From Lepas anatifera (taxonomy: Eukaryota > Arthropoda > Thecostraca > Lepadidae), in contig JAOTON010002273.1 of the NCBI GenBank assembly GCA_034440635.1, forward strand, positions 372,001-436,000: a stretch of DNA of 64,000 bases, read 5' to 3'. A program made the position numbers and the translations under genes. Below the pieces are notes generated by a model. That model was given only the letters and a program-made list of their open reading frames with translations, was not told the DNA's origin and made no database searches. Positions 35,326 to 46,929 of this stretch are shown here, one piece after another (the first letter of the stretch is position 1; each line of letters starts with the position of its first letter).

Positions 35326-36171
35326 TTAACACGCGCATTGACGGGGGCGGGTACCCGCCCCCTCGGGTTTTTCGTAGATAGTAGAAAAACGGCGGCGCGT
35401 AGCGCCGCCGTACTTGGTATACCTTTTCCCTCATCATTTTTACAACTTCTGTGAAAATTTTAAGGTTAGGTCATCTCAGGTCAGGTCACCAGTACAGGTC
35501 AAGTGACCCGACCTCAAAAAAAGTTGAAGATAGCATAAGTCGGAGTAGGGTGAACTTATCCGATTGAAACTCATATCACATAATGGACCCATCGAGTTCT
35601 CTAAAATATGTTCCGGTATTTTTTATATCGATGACCTAAGGTCAGGTACGAGGCATGACCTCTCCATTGGAAAAACATGGGAAAATGGTTTTTACAGAGT
35701 AACTCAGAAACGGATGGCGATAGAGCATTTATTTTAGCTGCATTAGACTCGCCTGGGCTTTGCGGTTCTAATGATATGAATTTTATATAATTTGACCCTG
35801 ACCTGACCTCAGGTCAGGTCAAATCCTTGATTTGACCTAGCAGGGTCAAATTATATATCATTCGATTCGGCTTGCTAAGAGGATTCATATGGTTTAAGTT
35901 GTTTTGCTCTATCTTTACTTGTGCAGATGTAATGACCGAAAAACTGAATTTACATGTTATCCCTATGACGGGCATGTTTTGACCTCTCGTGACCTTAAAT
36001 GTGACCTGACAAAAAATGGTTAAAATGTTTTCGATGGAGAAGTGGATGGGCAGCCCAACGCCGTTTACCGTTTTTCGCTACCTACCGTGGTTCTCGAGAT
36101 CTTAGGGGGGGCGGGTACCCGCCCCCCGTCAATGCGAAGGTGGTTCAGACCCCCGTCAATGCGCGTGTTAA
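35326..36171 (+). mobile_element. TTAA-bounded element E2 (piggyBac-like MITE)
   Basis: TTAA at 35326-35329 and 36168-36171 bracket inverted ends CACGCGCATTGACGGGGG. The ends continue into GGGTACCCGCCC palindromes. A perfect 10-bp hairpin lies at 35389-35411, and the centre holds TGACCTGACCTCAGGTCA. It is the inverted twin of E4 (58112-58955), to which it aligns end to end. The right end carries an extra copy of the GTCAATGCG motif. TTAA target sites and ends starting CAC fit the piggyBac superfamily. No coding capacity. Confidence 0.92.
35389..35411 (+). other. Subterminal hairpin of E2
   Basis: ACGGCGGCGC, loop GTA, GCGCCGCCGT: ten perfect base pairs. This is the reference form of the hairpin shared by E1-E4. 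Confidence 0.85.
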
Positions 36172-37590
36172 TTTGTTTGCAATGAAAACTTATGCTTCAA
36201 TTCTTGCTCCAAAGATAAGTGACGAGAAGAACCTTAACGCTAGCTATTTTGGCATTGCTTATCTCCACCGAAAATGCTACTGCAATTTAAGTGTATCGCA
36301 GGAACCGTTGCCTTGACCCTGGCGATGTCTATCTCTTTAATCTGCACACAGGTCTCGTGTGTTACCTCCCATCTGACGACCAGTGAACCAGCTTTCCCTT
36401 CCCCTCCCCATCTCCCGAGCCACCCTTGCCCTCTCTTGCTGGCAACCCTCTCGGATGTGGGAGTCTGTGGCGGCAAAATTACCACTCAGCAGCATCAATT
36501 ATCTATTTACTCGTGGGAGCACGTCGCGGGCAGTGAGGCTCCTTTGAACCACCTTTTGGTGGGATAACCTTTTGCCACTGGTCGGTATCATCACCATCTA
36601 TATAATGAAGGGCTGCGACTAAGGGGGAGTTGATAGAGCAGTCATCGGACAGTCTGACAGGAGTCCTGTCTGTCGAACAGTCATCAGCAGTACGCGCCAA
36701 TCGAGGAGGGTGCCCAGGGGCAACAAGTGAGGTTTGTGTCCGTGCCAGCCGCCTCCGAGTAGTCAGCTGACGAGGTCAGCGACAGATCGCAGCGCCGGCG
36801 GATCGCCTAATGAGGCCAACAAGAGCACTGATGAAGTGATGAATGGGACGGTGGGAGGCGGAGTGACGCGCAGAATAGACGGTGTCGCCCGCTGACGATG
36901 TATCGTCTGTGTCCAGCGGTGCCAATAAGCAGTGGCTATGTGGACTTTTAGGCAGCTGTTATTCTGGCAGTTATCTTTCGGTTTTGATGAACTGAATATA
37001 CTCGCAGTTTTATTCAGTATTCCGCCAATTTCGAGGTATGATTGAAATCTTCTGGAAGAATAAATAACTGACGTTGATTTTCATGCCATATTTAGGTACC
37101 TTTGGTTTGAATTTCGGAGGCATAATGACATTTAATATCGATTGTCGATGGTGCGCTGCATTCGTGTACTGCTCGAGACCAGTGTATGTTAGACCGTCTG
37201 TATTTGCCACCGCTTCCCTTCATGACATATAATACATGAACAGTTTTTCTGAGAGATTACCGTTGGGATGCGTTCAAGCGTCGCCACCAGCAAAGTGAGG
37301 GAGCCAGTCAATATCCCCCCCCCACCTAGTGACTAAAACCATTGCCCTTTCGACCCAAAAAATCATCGGATTTTGGGCCCATTTTTGTCTTCCGCACTAG
37401 TTGACTACTTAGCTTTCCAATTTCTTTTAAAGCTGCTAAAATTGAGAAATCTTTAATGAAAATTGGGGGAGGTACTCCTCACCCCGCGATTCTTAGGCAA
37501 AGTGAACCCACGCTAGCCCATGCTACCCCAATCTGGGATCTGGCTATGAAGCCACTAGACCATTTGGCCCCTTACGTTTCATATTTAGCT
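36172..37590. other. No firmly supported gene
   Basis: One plus-strand frame (36274-36567) begins with an ATG in AAAATGC and a signal-peptide-like start (MLLQFKCIAGTVALTLAMSI), then turns proline/serine-rich. A weak CACACAG/GTCTCG junction follows the hydrophobic part. This may be a first exon of a secreted protein but I found no partner. The rest is AT-rich with no repeats recognised. Confidence 0.3.
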
Positions 37591-37599
37591 ATTGATTTC

Positions 37600-37760
37600 A
37601 AGGATGAGGATCTCTTCTTGATTCAGTGGGAGGTCCTGGATAGGTTAGATCTGGCATGGCAATACAAGCCCTATAAGCCTATGGAAGACCCAACATCCAG
37701 GATGGTCGTGACCCCCAACCTCACGGCATCTTCACCCATGATTGATTTACTCATTAATAT
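37600..37760 (+). repeat. Dispersed repeat 'CAATACAAGCCCTAT', copy 1
   Basis: Shared order: TCTCTTCTTGATTCAG, GGCAATACAAGCCCTATA, CCTATGG, ATCCAGG, TGACCCCCAA, CACCCATG. Other copies lie at 38453-38600 (plus) and 55878-56030 (minus). It is probably a short transposon remnant; ends are not defined. Confidence 0.6.
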
Positions 37761-37844
37761 CATACCTTCCAACTTTCACATTGTTTTTATCCTTGTTTAT
37801 TTAGCTATCAGCTTTCGTAGGGTTTTAGGCCATTAACATAAGAC

Positions 37845-38107
37845 ACGGGCGGATTAAAAGGGGTTTACGGGCCCAACCTCCTTCCGAAATTTCGGAGTGC
37901 CTATAATCATCAGAAAGTAAGAGATTATTCGACGTAAAGGTGGGGTAGAGTCGAGCCCTCTACCCGAGTAGAGCCGTGCCCTCTACCCGAGTAGAGTCGT
38001 GCCCTCTACCCGAGTAGAAACGTGCCCTCTACCCGGGTAGAGTCGCGCCCTCTACCCGGGTAGAGTCGCGCCCTCCACCCGGAAATGAAGGTCTGGATCC
38101 GCCACTG
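37845..38107. mobile_element. hAT-type MITE carrying an internal minisatellite
   Basis: The right end GGTCTGGATCCGCCACTG and left end ACGGGCGGAT lie between CATAAGAC (37837-37844) and CACAAGAC (38108-38115), 7 of 8 bases matching. The internal AGTGCCTATAATCA block is shared with 33028-33188. Six tandem 23-base units fill its second half. Confidence 0.75.
37945..38082 (+). repeat. 6 x 23-base hairpin-forming minisatellite
   Basis: Six units of GTAGAGTCGTGCCCTCTACCC(GA/GG). Each unit is an imperfect palindrome (GGGTAGAG with CTCTACCC), so every repeat can fold into a short hairpin. Changes are concentrated in the loop (TCGAGCC, CCGTGCC, AACGTGC, TCGCGCC). Confidence 0.93.
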
Positions 38108-38115
38108 CACAAGAC

Positions 38116-38452
38116 TAAGGGCCGTCCGCAGCGTTTCCGCAGGCAGTTTCCGCTCGGTGTAAACAGACCTTATGGCCCGGTCACAGGGTTTCCGCATCAA
38201 AAAAATTGCATGCGAGTGCTACCTAAATACATGGTGAATAAATCACTTGACTTGTACCGATTTTCCGTTCACCACTCACACTCGTACCCTCCATGCGCAT
38301 CGGTACCGCCTTCCTGCAGTGAGTGCGATCGAGAGTTGTCTGTATGAACCTTCTAAAATGGTACCTTTTATGTGCACGCTGCTTACGAAATAAGCTTTTC
38401 AGTAGAACCACTTTTTAGTTTTAGGTAGCAAAAGTGGATGCCCTAGTCAGGG
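38116..38452. other. No supported gene
   Basis: Short frames only; no repeat family recognised. Confidence 0.35.
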
Positions 38453-38600
38453 CTGGAGATCTCTTCTCGATCCAGCAGGAATTCTGAGAGGGCATACAAC
38501 ACTGGCACGGCAATACAAGCCCTATCCAAAACCTATGGGACACCAAAATCCAGGGGGTCCTGACCCCCAATCCCCCAGGATCTCCACTTATGGGTCTAGT
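38453..38600 (+). repeat. Dispersed repeat 'CAATACAAGCCCTAT', copy 2
   Basis: Same order of blocks as 37600-37760, here with CCCCCAATCCCCCAGGATCTC, closer to the complement of the 56-kb copy. Confidence 0.6.
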
Positions 38601-38754
38601 TAAGAATTTTATAGGACAATCTTCTTAGTTCACAGATTAATATTTAGCGCTTTTTGACGAACTGTGGGTAGTGATTTCTCAGTGAGTTGACCGCGCATAG
38701 GTGTAGGAACAGGGGGAATAAGAGTTAAGGCCCTGAATGTTCAAGATCTTAACC

Positions 38755-38850
38755 GTTGACCCTATGGCGTCGACTGGAAAGAAATGGCTTCAAAATACAC
38801 CGCCCCCCTCTCCCAGTATTCCGGGGGTTCCTACAGCGATGCGACCGTGG
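38755..38850 (-). repeat. Dispersed repeat 'CCAGTCGACGCCATAGG', copy 2
   Basis: On the complement it reads GCCATTTCTTTCCAGTCGAC then GCCATAGGGTCAACGG, matching 52770-52860 and 24575-24650 in part. Confidence 0.45.
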
Positions 38851-39099
38851 GTGCCACGTGCGGGTGAAAATTACCAGCAGAAACGCTGGCAACAGACCCT
38901 AAAGCCTATTTAGACTTACTCATAAGCCAGCTCAACACGAAGATACAAATTGTCACCTTTTTACGTGTAATGCCTCAGGAAACTACCAATGCTGAGGAGC
39001 TGTCTGCTGAGGGTGGGACGAACATCTTTTCCACCCAGGCTATGGTCGGTTTATTTCCCGCCGCTTCAGCCGTGAGCTCGGCGCTGTGCCGTTTTCCAG

Positions 39100-39357
39100 G
39101 TGTTCCTCCGTCACTTTATGAGAGACTACATCGGAGGCGCAGAGCTTGTGGAGTGGATAGTGCTTCTGGAAGAGAAGGGAAAATAAGCGCTGTCTGAACT
39201 GCGAGAAGACGAGCCAACTCTGTTCAGAAGATGCTGGGGGATGGAGACTGCTCGCAAATTTCAAACTATTGATGTGCTGGAATTTCATGGCTGGGATGCT
39301 GCTGAAAAATTACGCCACGGAAGAATTCAGCGCCGGGTTATTTTCATATTTACCTAG
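39100..39357 (+). pseudogene. Exon-like frame interrupted by one stop
   Basis: After TGCCGTTTTCCAG (AG at 39098-39099) the frame reads VFLRHFMRDYIGGAELVEWI, VLLEEKGK, then TAA (39184-39186). It stays open in the same frame for 56 more codons (ALSELREDEPTLFRRCWGME, TARKFQTIDVLEFHGWDAAE, and so on) to a TAG at 39355-39357. The composition on both sides of the stop is equally protein-like, so either this is a decayed exon or the true last exon ends at the TAA. An AATAAA follows at about 39378. No family is recognised. The GAELVEWI stretch is faintly like DEP-type domains, too weak to assign. Confidence 0.35.
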
Positions 39358-39929
39358 ATTAGACGACTCTAAAGGAAATAAAACTACAAACAAAGTGAAA
39401 ACAAATACGGTGAAACCAAACACTGTTTTCCTTATGAAACGACGAGATGATGGGGAGAGGGGGCTAGTTAAAGTAACTTAAATCGGTATAAAAATGCCTA
39501 CCTTGATTTCAGGGTTCGTTAAATGGATGAAGGTAAAAGACAACTTATTGAAGATGAACTAAAAGTGCTTCAAAACTGGGAGTAGTTATGAGCAAGGGTA
39601 GATGAGAAAGGGACAGCTTAGGTAAACATAACCACCAAAATGACGCAAATCATGCTACTTTTGAGCAAAATCGGCCTGTTGAAGTCCCAGCTTTGAGAGG
39701 TGGGAGGGAGGGGAAGGGGGACTGTCCCTACTTCCCCGTTCCCACGTCCTCGCGCCTGTCCGCCTGTTGGCCTCTGTGTTTGTCTGTTTATCTCTTTAAG
39801 TGTGTATGTCTGCCATGATTTGCCCTAGCGCACTCGGGCTGAACACTATCAACACAGTGCAGTGTGCTCCCAGATATCCTACACGCAGGGTTTCCCACGA
39901 TTTTTTTAGCTCCTGATAGTCGCAGCATG
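39358..39929. other. No supported gene
   Basis: AT-rich to mixed DNA; AATAAA at about 39378 may serve the preceding exon-like block. Nothing else noted. Confidence 0.35.
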
Positions 39930-40155
39930 GTCGTATGGTCGAGAGAAGGGGCCATCCGGCCCAGAGGCGCCATTTTTACACGACGAAACCTATCCAGAAG
40001 GCGCCAAATCCTATCGTAGAGGCCGTCGATACTTGCATCCTGAGGGAGAAGGAGCAAGACCTCAGGGAGCACCATTGTCTTTCGGTTGAGAACAGGGAGG
40101 GGGGGCAAGAGCTTCTCCATCTCTTGCCCCATTGGATCTATCCATGGTTGCTACA
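39930..40155 (+). mobile_element. Eroded copy of the GGATCCGCC MITE family
   Basis: Blocks AGGCGCCATTTTTACAC, GGCGCCAAATCCTATCG and a degenerate end CATTGGATCTATCCATG correspond to 14316-14579. The internal repeats are decayed and no duplication is readable. Confidence 0.55.
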
Positions 40156-41989
40156 ATTTTTAATGGGGGATCCGCAAAGCTACATCCACCTCTCCAAAAA
40201 TAGTTTCGTTCAGGCTGCCATGTAGGTTGGGTTTGCTTACCAATACAGCAATTCGCGATGATACCAATAGATCCACCATCCATGTTCTATCCACACTTCT
40301 TGAAACCTCGGATTGGGGATATCTTACCATTTACCTTCTTGTCCAGGATCCTGTGGCCATTCAAAAATCTTGCTCATTGGAGGCACTACGAGAGAATCAA
40401 ATTCGACAATTATAGAGCATGCTAACTGGGACACGTAACTGAACCTTCAACACACCATTCCAAGTAGGAAGCAAGCTAAAGCCCATCTCTATTCCCTAGT
40501 TAACAACGAACCCTCGCTTGCCTAGGCATGTGAGCGTTCTCATAGATGGAATTGGCTCTCTGCGCGCTATCGGCCGACACCACTCACTGCCAGAGCCGAC
40601 ACAGTACCGCGCTATTGGTGCAGCACACAGGTTGTTATCGGCGGAGCAGGGCTGCCGGGTCAGACCGATTCCCACCTTCTATCTCGCGCACACGCCGGCC
40701 TGTTTACCCGCCGTTGATGCGGTAATGGCGCGACAGAGGCGGCGAAAACGGCGCGGAAAACCTGGAAACGACGCTTAGAGCTGAATGGGCGATAGGATGG
40801 GACAGCAATGCTTACGGGAACGGCGGCAAAGGACACATTGTTTCGTGTGTCGCAAAGTTGACATTGTAGCACCACTTGCATAGATTCGTGATCTCCCTCA
40901 GAAAGTATGCATCATCGTGTTTCCGTGCACTGGTTAGTCTTGAGCCAGGATATGGGAGAAAACAAAACAAGGTGAGCTGCCAAACTATAATTTATGATGG
41001 GTGTGGAGCGCCAAAAAACCCTTGAGGATACTAATGTGGGATCCATGGGACCTGCTCTTTTGAAATCGATCCAAACTTGTGCGAATTATTACTGTTTGTG
41101 TCCGATATATAATTAGTCAAAACGTTCTTTTCTACAAGGTCCAGGACAAGGTCATTCCTCCACGTCTTACCGCTTAAACTTTCCTCATGACAGCACTCTG
41201 CAACATTTCTGCGTTCGTGCCCGTATATCCAATATTACCAAATGCACCCTGCAATTTTTATAGGTCAGCAGCAATCGCAAAACAAGAAATGTCCCAGAAG
41301 GCCTCTCTCATGTGTGGAAACACGTTTCAAATTCGACATGCGAGTCATTCCATGCGCTTGCTAAACTTCCTGTTTATGCTATTATTGCCAAGCCATATAT
41401 ATCGCAAGTACTAAAGTATCTATCCGTATTTATCCTAGAATTACATGGTTCTAAAAGACATAGCGAGTGCCAAACTTTGGCTTTCGTTATTTAATCGCTG
41501 CTGCCGAGTCTGTGGGAGGGCTTGAAAGGACCCACAGCGTACTGGCGACCGTCGCACCAATCGATGACACGTTACCGGCCCCGACACTTTTATGACCACT
41601 GGGCAGGGACCCACCTGAGGGGGGAGGGGTGGCGCCCCTGATGGCAGGGGGAGAGGGGAGCAGTTCCCAGAGCAGGGTAGGAAGCCAGGGTAGTCCAATT
41701 AATCAATATTTGACGACCGCTTGTGTATGGCAGTTGCAGAATAGTAGGGTTTTAGACGCAACCTTGTACGAGCCCATGAGGCCAAGGCTACTGTTACGCA
41801 TTCTTGCAGTATGTAAGCTTTCTTTCACTTCTTTATTATCTATCGGGGACGCTTGAAAGGCCCACTGAGGCTGTCTAGGCAGGAGAAGAAATACCTCGCA
41901 TAAAGCCAAGCATTCTGCCACCACCAAGTTATAACAGCGTTTACTTTAGGATCAGAAAATATCGTAGTGATGGCCCATGATCCACAACA
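40156..41989. other. No supported gene
   Basis: Frames of up to 86 codons exist, for example a GC-rich one at 40518-40778 ending in a basic run, but none has splice borders or a recognised motif. The stretch 41590-41690 is G-rich. Confidence 0.35.
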
Positions 41990-42330
41990 CATTGGGAAGA
42001 ACTCTGGCCTGGGGTTCGCTTCAAGCGCCACTGCCCGGCGATTTCCATACACAGTCGTCCCTGGAGCGGCGGCTGCGACGGCCGGCGGCGCGACGTAAAA
42101 ACGTCGAAAGCGACGGGGCTGGCGCCAGCGGCATCGACCGGTGCCGACCCGTCGCCGCCGACCCATCGCTCACTGAGCGTTTTCAAATCATGGAAACGAC
42201 GGCAGCGCGTGCGTCCCGCGACCGAATTAGCCGGCGCCGGCTCTTTGTTGCAAGTTGCAGAGGGGACGGGGGAGGGGGAAGGGTTGACGATTGGTTTCGC
42301 GGTAGTCGGTTTTGACGTGGGTGATGTCAA
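41990..42330. other. GC- and CpG-rich block
   Basis: CpG-dense sequence (GGCGGCGCGACG, then CGTCGCCGCCGACCC) with long frames on both strands. No gene is assignable; resembles the blocks at 11580, 18400 and 61730. Confidence 0.35.
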
Positions 42331-42716
42331 CTTGGGGAGGGGATCAAACGTCTCTTACGGCCCCACAATGATGTTGCCTCATGCCTGATACAAGAGAGTT
42401 TGTGTTGGTTAGTTTCCACAACAAGCGTGACTCATCGAACAAGGCAGATGATATGATTCAGAAGAATAATACAAAAACAGCAAGAATGTGTGTGATCTTA
42501 ATTTTCCTTTCCTAGAGTATGCAAACATTTCTGGTGCAAGTATTGACTCTTTATCACCAATACGATTCGATAGCACTTTCTTCCGAAAAATCCTTACATC
42601 ATTTTGAAAAGTCTTCCCTAATCTCGGAAGTCTAAAGCAGGAGAAAGTAAGATGGTTAGGAACATGGAGAAGAAGCCCCAGAGCGTGTTGTGACCGACCC
42701 ACTCAATCTGTGACCA

Positions 42717-42905
42717 TGGCCTCCCCGGCAGCTCAGTTGGTACAGCGTTGGGCTCCGACCCACTGCTCAGAAACATGCAATGGCAGTGCGTGTGTAGGCT
42801 TGGGATCGGTTTCCCCGAGAAGCTCTGGTGCTCAATATTTAACCGACGTAGGTCGGCTGGCAACTGACTGGTGAGAGGGTGACCTGATCAGGGCGGCCGT
42901 CCATT
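42717..42905 (+). mobile_element. tRNA-derived SINE, second family
   Basis: GGCAGCTCAGTTGGTACAGC is a clear A box, and the TTGGGATCGGTTTCCCC stretch is a decayed B box at more than tRNA distance. The body ends near GTGACCTGATCAGGGCGGCC. It differs from the SINE at 33737. A 3' duplication could not be read because a hAT MITE starts at 42919. Confidence 0.6.
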
Positions 42906-42918
42906 ATCTTTGTGGGAC

Positions 42919-43243
42919 CATTGGTGGACGCAGGGGGGGGGGCGCATTCCGGCCATGCCCCCAAAGCGCTGGAAGGGGGGGCCAAAGTATCTTTTGGCCC
43001 CCAAACGCCGGAAAATTTTCGAAAAAAATGTTTACACTACGTCTGTAGAACAAAAAAATCTTCGCTCCCACCCCCCCCGAAAGTGATCATGTACTTGGAG
43101 AGGTCACTTGTACTAGGTCTGTCGAGCACTGAAAAAGGTTTTTACACTAGGTCTGCAGAGCAAAAACATATTCACTCCCACCCCCCTCCGAGGAGAGGCA
43201 GACTTGGGTTTGCCCCCAAAACTCGGGTCTGCGTCCGCCCCTG
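42919..43243 (+). mobile_element. hAT MITE with perfect 8-base duplication TGTGGGAC
   Basis: The ends CATTGGTGGACGCAGG and, on the complement, CAGGGGCGGACGCAGA lie between TGTGGGAC at 42911-42918 and 43244-43251. The body has two direct ACTAGGTCTGYMGAGCA repeats. It is the inverted relative of 436-739. Confidence 0.92.
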
Positions 43244-43251
43244 TGTGGGAC

Positions 43252-44194
43252 GTTGAATTTTGGCTTCTAAATTGATGCTTAATTGCGGGAGCTGCTCGTT
43301 CGGGTGGTGGGGTCGGGGTCTCCGTGTCAACGTCACTGATGATTTAGTGAGGCTCCGACCCAAAAAACGGAACTGGGGAACAACTTGGACAAAATTCACA
43401 AAAAGAAAGAATGCGTCCTGCCATCAGTAGATGAGCTCTAGGCCTTGAAGTTGCGTGCGTTTTGCGCTAAAGGAGAAACATAATGATTTATACACGTTTT
43501 TGAAAGTTGATCAGAAAGAGGGAAATGTGTGTTTTAAACAAGATGTCAGCACCAAAAGAGTGCTATTGTTCTTAATTCAATTTTTTTCAACAGCTGAGTT
43601 GATTTTAAATTTTACAAAAGTTGACGTCTGGTGAACAACAAAATGGCAGCACCAAATATCACACAATTTGGAAAGAAAAGTTGTGTACAAATGTTCAGAA
43701 GGCGCTTTTTGTATAGGCCTATATTTCAAGCAAATTTTACGCTAACCTCCCCAAACACCTTCGATTTTGACAACCATAGTCTCTATTTTTTTAGATTCCT
43801 TAAAATTTTTATCACATCAGCACGCCTCAGACAACCGGAGAGTGGAGGCATGCTTACCCAACAAAGAAGTGGAAGAAGTCACCATTCTCCTTCTCGGATA
43901 GCCGGAAAAGCCATCATACAACTTGAGACATTCCCGTGGTCATTCGACGTAGTGGGGGAATGATAAATCATGTGCCTTAGATGTTTGAAGAAAAAGGGAG
44001 AAATGGTGCTTATGCTGTTATAAGTTAAGATCTGACTTGTCTTTCGATCTGCAACATAATGATACATCAATAAAGACTATTCGATGGTTCACTTCAAACT
44101 TGTTACTGGAAACCTGAGCACACTTTTTAAGCGGATGCTCTGTCCCCTCACGTGCAGGTCAAATATATGAATGCCACACATTGTGTAAGTGTAG
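43252..44194. other. No supported gene
   Basis: AT-rich DNA. A plus-strand frame at 43631-43963 has mixed composition but no border or motif. Confidence 0.35.
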
Positions 44195-44202
44195 GTTCCA
44201 AG

Positions 44203-44393
44203 CATGGGGGCCAAAAGCGGGGGGGACGGGGGACGCGTCCCCCCTGTTGGCCAACCAGGGGGACGTCCTCCCAACATTTTTGGGCCAATCTTCATTAATG
44301 CTGTCAGGTACCGAATATGCTAAAAATTCGCCTCCCCGGGCAGCACCAGCCCGGGTCCGTCCCCCCTGCGAAAATTCCGTGGCGGCGCCCCTG
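44203..44393 (+). mobile_element. hAT MITE with perfect 8-base duplication GTTCCAAG
   Basis: CATGGGGGCCAAAAGCGG and the complement end CAGGGGCGCCGCCACGG lie between GTTCCAAG at 44195-44202 and 44394-44401. It is the inverted relative of 94-290. Confidence 0.93.
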
Positions 44394-44401
44394 GTTCCAA
44401 G

Positions 44402-45484
44402 ACAGCAAGCCCCGAGGAAACGATTAAATCTTTAATGCATGTTAACCAAATTGATGTGTGGGACACTGCAGCAGTGGGGAGATAATGGACACACATTGGT
44501 GGATCTAGCCGGTAGGTTTCACAATTTAACTCGACGGTAGGTTTTGAGGGTAAGTCGAAGAGTCGATAAGCAAAAAAAGTCGCACGGTGAAAAAATGTAG
44601 TAACAACATGCCTGTTTTTGCTATCCAATGTCCAATGTTTACACTGAAGTTGACTGGTTCTGTTTGAAGTTGGGAGTTAAAGCACCAAAACCTTGATTAT
44701 AAGCTAAAAAGGAATCTGGGCAAAAAGAAGGTCGACAGCTTTGGGGGAAGGGGCAAAACATAGTTTTGCCTGCTCTGAGCATCGGCACATCCTTTTTGCC
44801 CCCACCCCCAATCCACCACCGTGGAAACACTCTTTTGACACCACCTAGAACGCTTCAACCGTACCAGCATCAACCTGGTCATTTCCCGCGGAGACTGCAA
44901 CGCCGGAGAGCTTCCCAAACATCTAGGCCTTAATACAAAAAATCGCCATATTCTCGAGGCCTGCTTGTCAATATTATTCCACCTTTGAGCTAAGTAAGGC
45001 CGCACACAGCGGGGGAAAAGTGTTAGGGAATGATTAATCGAATTCGGCATTTTTATTCCATGTTAACCCACATGTGAGTAAAAACCAGTGGTAGACCGTA
45101 ACATACGAGAAATTAGTCCGCAGAATGAAGGAAAACGGTGACTGGCGGGCCCGCTCTGATGGTATCCATCAATCGATACAGTGGCACTAAGAAGATTGAG
45201 ACCGCCATCGGAGCTGCGATCAGAATCAGGGCTGGAGGAATTTCACAGAAGATGGAGGGAATCACAGTGTCGGTGCCGGGTAATCAATCACAGGATCTGA
45301 CGGCCAGATAATAGAACGGCCCAGCTGAGATAATAGAGACAACCAACTAAAATACACCGACGCTTTCAGCAATTGTTCAAAAGCGGCTCAAGACTCGCCC
45401 GGTCTGGAAGGAACACAGTAAGCCTGAGACACTGGATAAGCCTGGACACAAAGAGTTGACCACAGTGTATGGATAGCCCAACTC
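44402..45484. other. No supported gene
   Basis: Minus-strand frames (44697-45050) overlap a G/C-skewed patch and show no recognisable motif. Otherwise non-coding. Confidence 0.35.
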
Positions 45485-45548
45485 GTAACCCTCGCCCCGG
45501 TGGGGGTGTTTAACACCCGCCTCGGGTTTTTCCGGCTGGACGAAAAAA

Positions 45549-45571
45549 ACGGTGGCGTGAAGCGCCGCCGT
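45549..45571 (+). other. Subterminal hairpin of E3
   Basis: ACGGTGGCGT, loop GAA, GCGCCGCCGT: all ten pairs hold if G-T/G-U wobble is allowed at pairs 5 and 10. Confidence 0.7.
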
Positions 45572-46047
45572 ACTTAACGCACCTTATCCTTGATTCATTC
45601 CGCAACTTTTCCCAAAATTTTAAGGTTGGGTCATCTCAGATCAGGTCACCAGTGCAGGTCAAGTGACCTCACCTCAAAAAATGTTTAAGGTAGCATAAGT
45701 AAGAAATGGGTGAATCTATTGGATTGAAAGTTATACCACATTATGAAACCACCGAGTGCTACAACATATATTACGGGATTTTTCATATCGATGACCTAAG
45801 GTCAAGTACGGACCATGACCTCTCCATTGGAAATACATGGGAACAAACAGAAATTGGGCTGTATTTGTGTAGATACGCCTGGGAATACCTTCATATTCTG
45901 TAATTCGTAGTATCCTGGGCGCCTTTCCAGGTTCATGCTGCATTTTTTACCTGCGACCTCTGAGAGGTCATCTGGGGCTACTTGAGTAGTTCAGACTTGG
46001 GTCAATAATTTGCAGGAAATGATGATAAAGCTTTTATTTTTATATCA

Positions 46048-46503
46048 TTAAAGGGAATGTGGCACCTTCACAACGTGATTTTAACTGAGATAGCCAAGTT
46101 GTAAAGCAGGTCGGAAAACCCGTACTCCATATTTCATTTGTCTTGAAACTCGATATTTCCGTAGAAAAAAGCTAAAACCTACCTGACACCAGCCCCCCTC
46201 AGCCCCCCGTCGCTGGCGGCCATTGTTGTGAGCTACTGATATAACGACATATGCTGACGTCACGATGAGCATCAGCCAATCGAAGCCCTTGAAGCGTTTC
46301 AAGTATGGTAGTGGTTGCCAGATCGTGACATCATCCACAGGGTGATTTTTATTTTTTTCTAGAGGAGTATTTTTAAAAACCAAATATCGAGCTTATTGTA
46401 CATTTTTCAGAGAAATCGTGAGTGGTTTAATTATTTTTTGACTAAAAGTACGCCTAATAACACTAAATTCCAGGATTCGACCAAGGTGCCACATTCCCTT
46501 TAA
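46048..46503 (+). mobile_element. TTAA-bounded MITE N1 (AGGGAATG ends)
   Basis: TTAA at 46048-46051 and 46500-46503 bracket 448 bases with inverted ends AGGGAATGTGGCACCTT. It inserted within E3. The inside includes ACGTGATTTTAACTGAG and CGTAGAAAAAAGCTAAAACC, which recur in N2 at 58-59 kb. It is a second TTAA family with ends unrelated to E1-E6. No coding frame. Confidence 0.92.
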
Positions 46504-46929
46504 GTTTGGATTGCTATTGCAAGTCGATTGATATGCATATTGCCTATGTTAGGTCGGAAAGTGACTTTGACCTGATCTGAGGACAGGCTATTTTTTGTGT
46601 TTTGACCTAGCATAGTCATATTATACATCATTCGATTTGCCGTGACGAGAGGAAGTGAATGGTGCCTAAAAGTGATTCTAACTCAACTCTGTCAGATGCT
46701 AGAATCCAAATACTCTACTCAAAATGCCACCTTCTTTGATCTGTCATGGCCTCAATATTGACCTGAGCCAAAAAGTGACAAATATTGTTTCTTCATAAAT
46801 TTGTATGAGCTATTCACCAGCCTTCGCATTTTTTCGCCATCCCTCATAGGGTTCAAGTCCGAGGGGGTGTCCAAACACCCTCCTCACTAGGGCGAAGGTG
46901 GCTCGGAGGCCCGCCGAGGCGCGGGTTAA

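Larger units (their letters stand above)
45485..46929 (+). mobile_element. TTAA-bounded element E3, interrupted by N1
   Basis: The left flank is GTAA (a changed TTAA) followed by CCCTCGCCCCGGTGG. The right end is TTAA at 46926-46929 with complement CCCGCGCCTCGGCGGG. It aligns with E1 on both sides of the 448-base insertion N1. It carries the hairpin at 45549-45571 and many TGACCT/AGGTCA motifs. After removal of N1 and one TTAA the site TCATTAAGTTTG lines up with CCATTACATTTG of E1, showing a clean insertion. Confidence 0.85.

Noticed and set aside
37945..38082. CRISPR-like direct repeats
   Set aside because: Units are contiguous with no spacers, inside a MITE in a eukaryote-type sequence.
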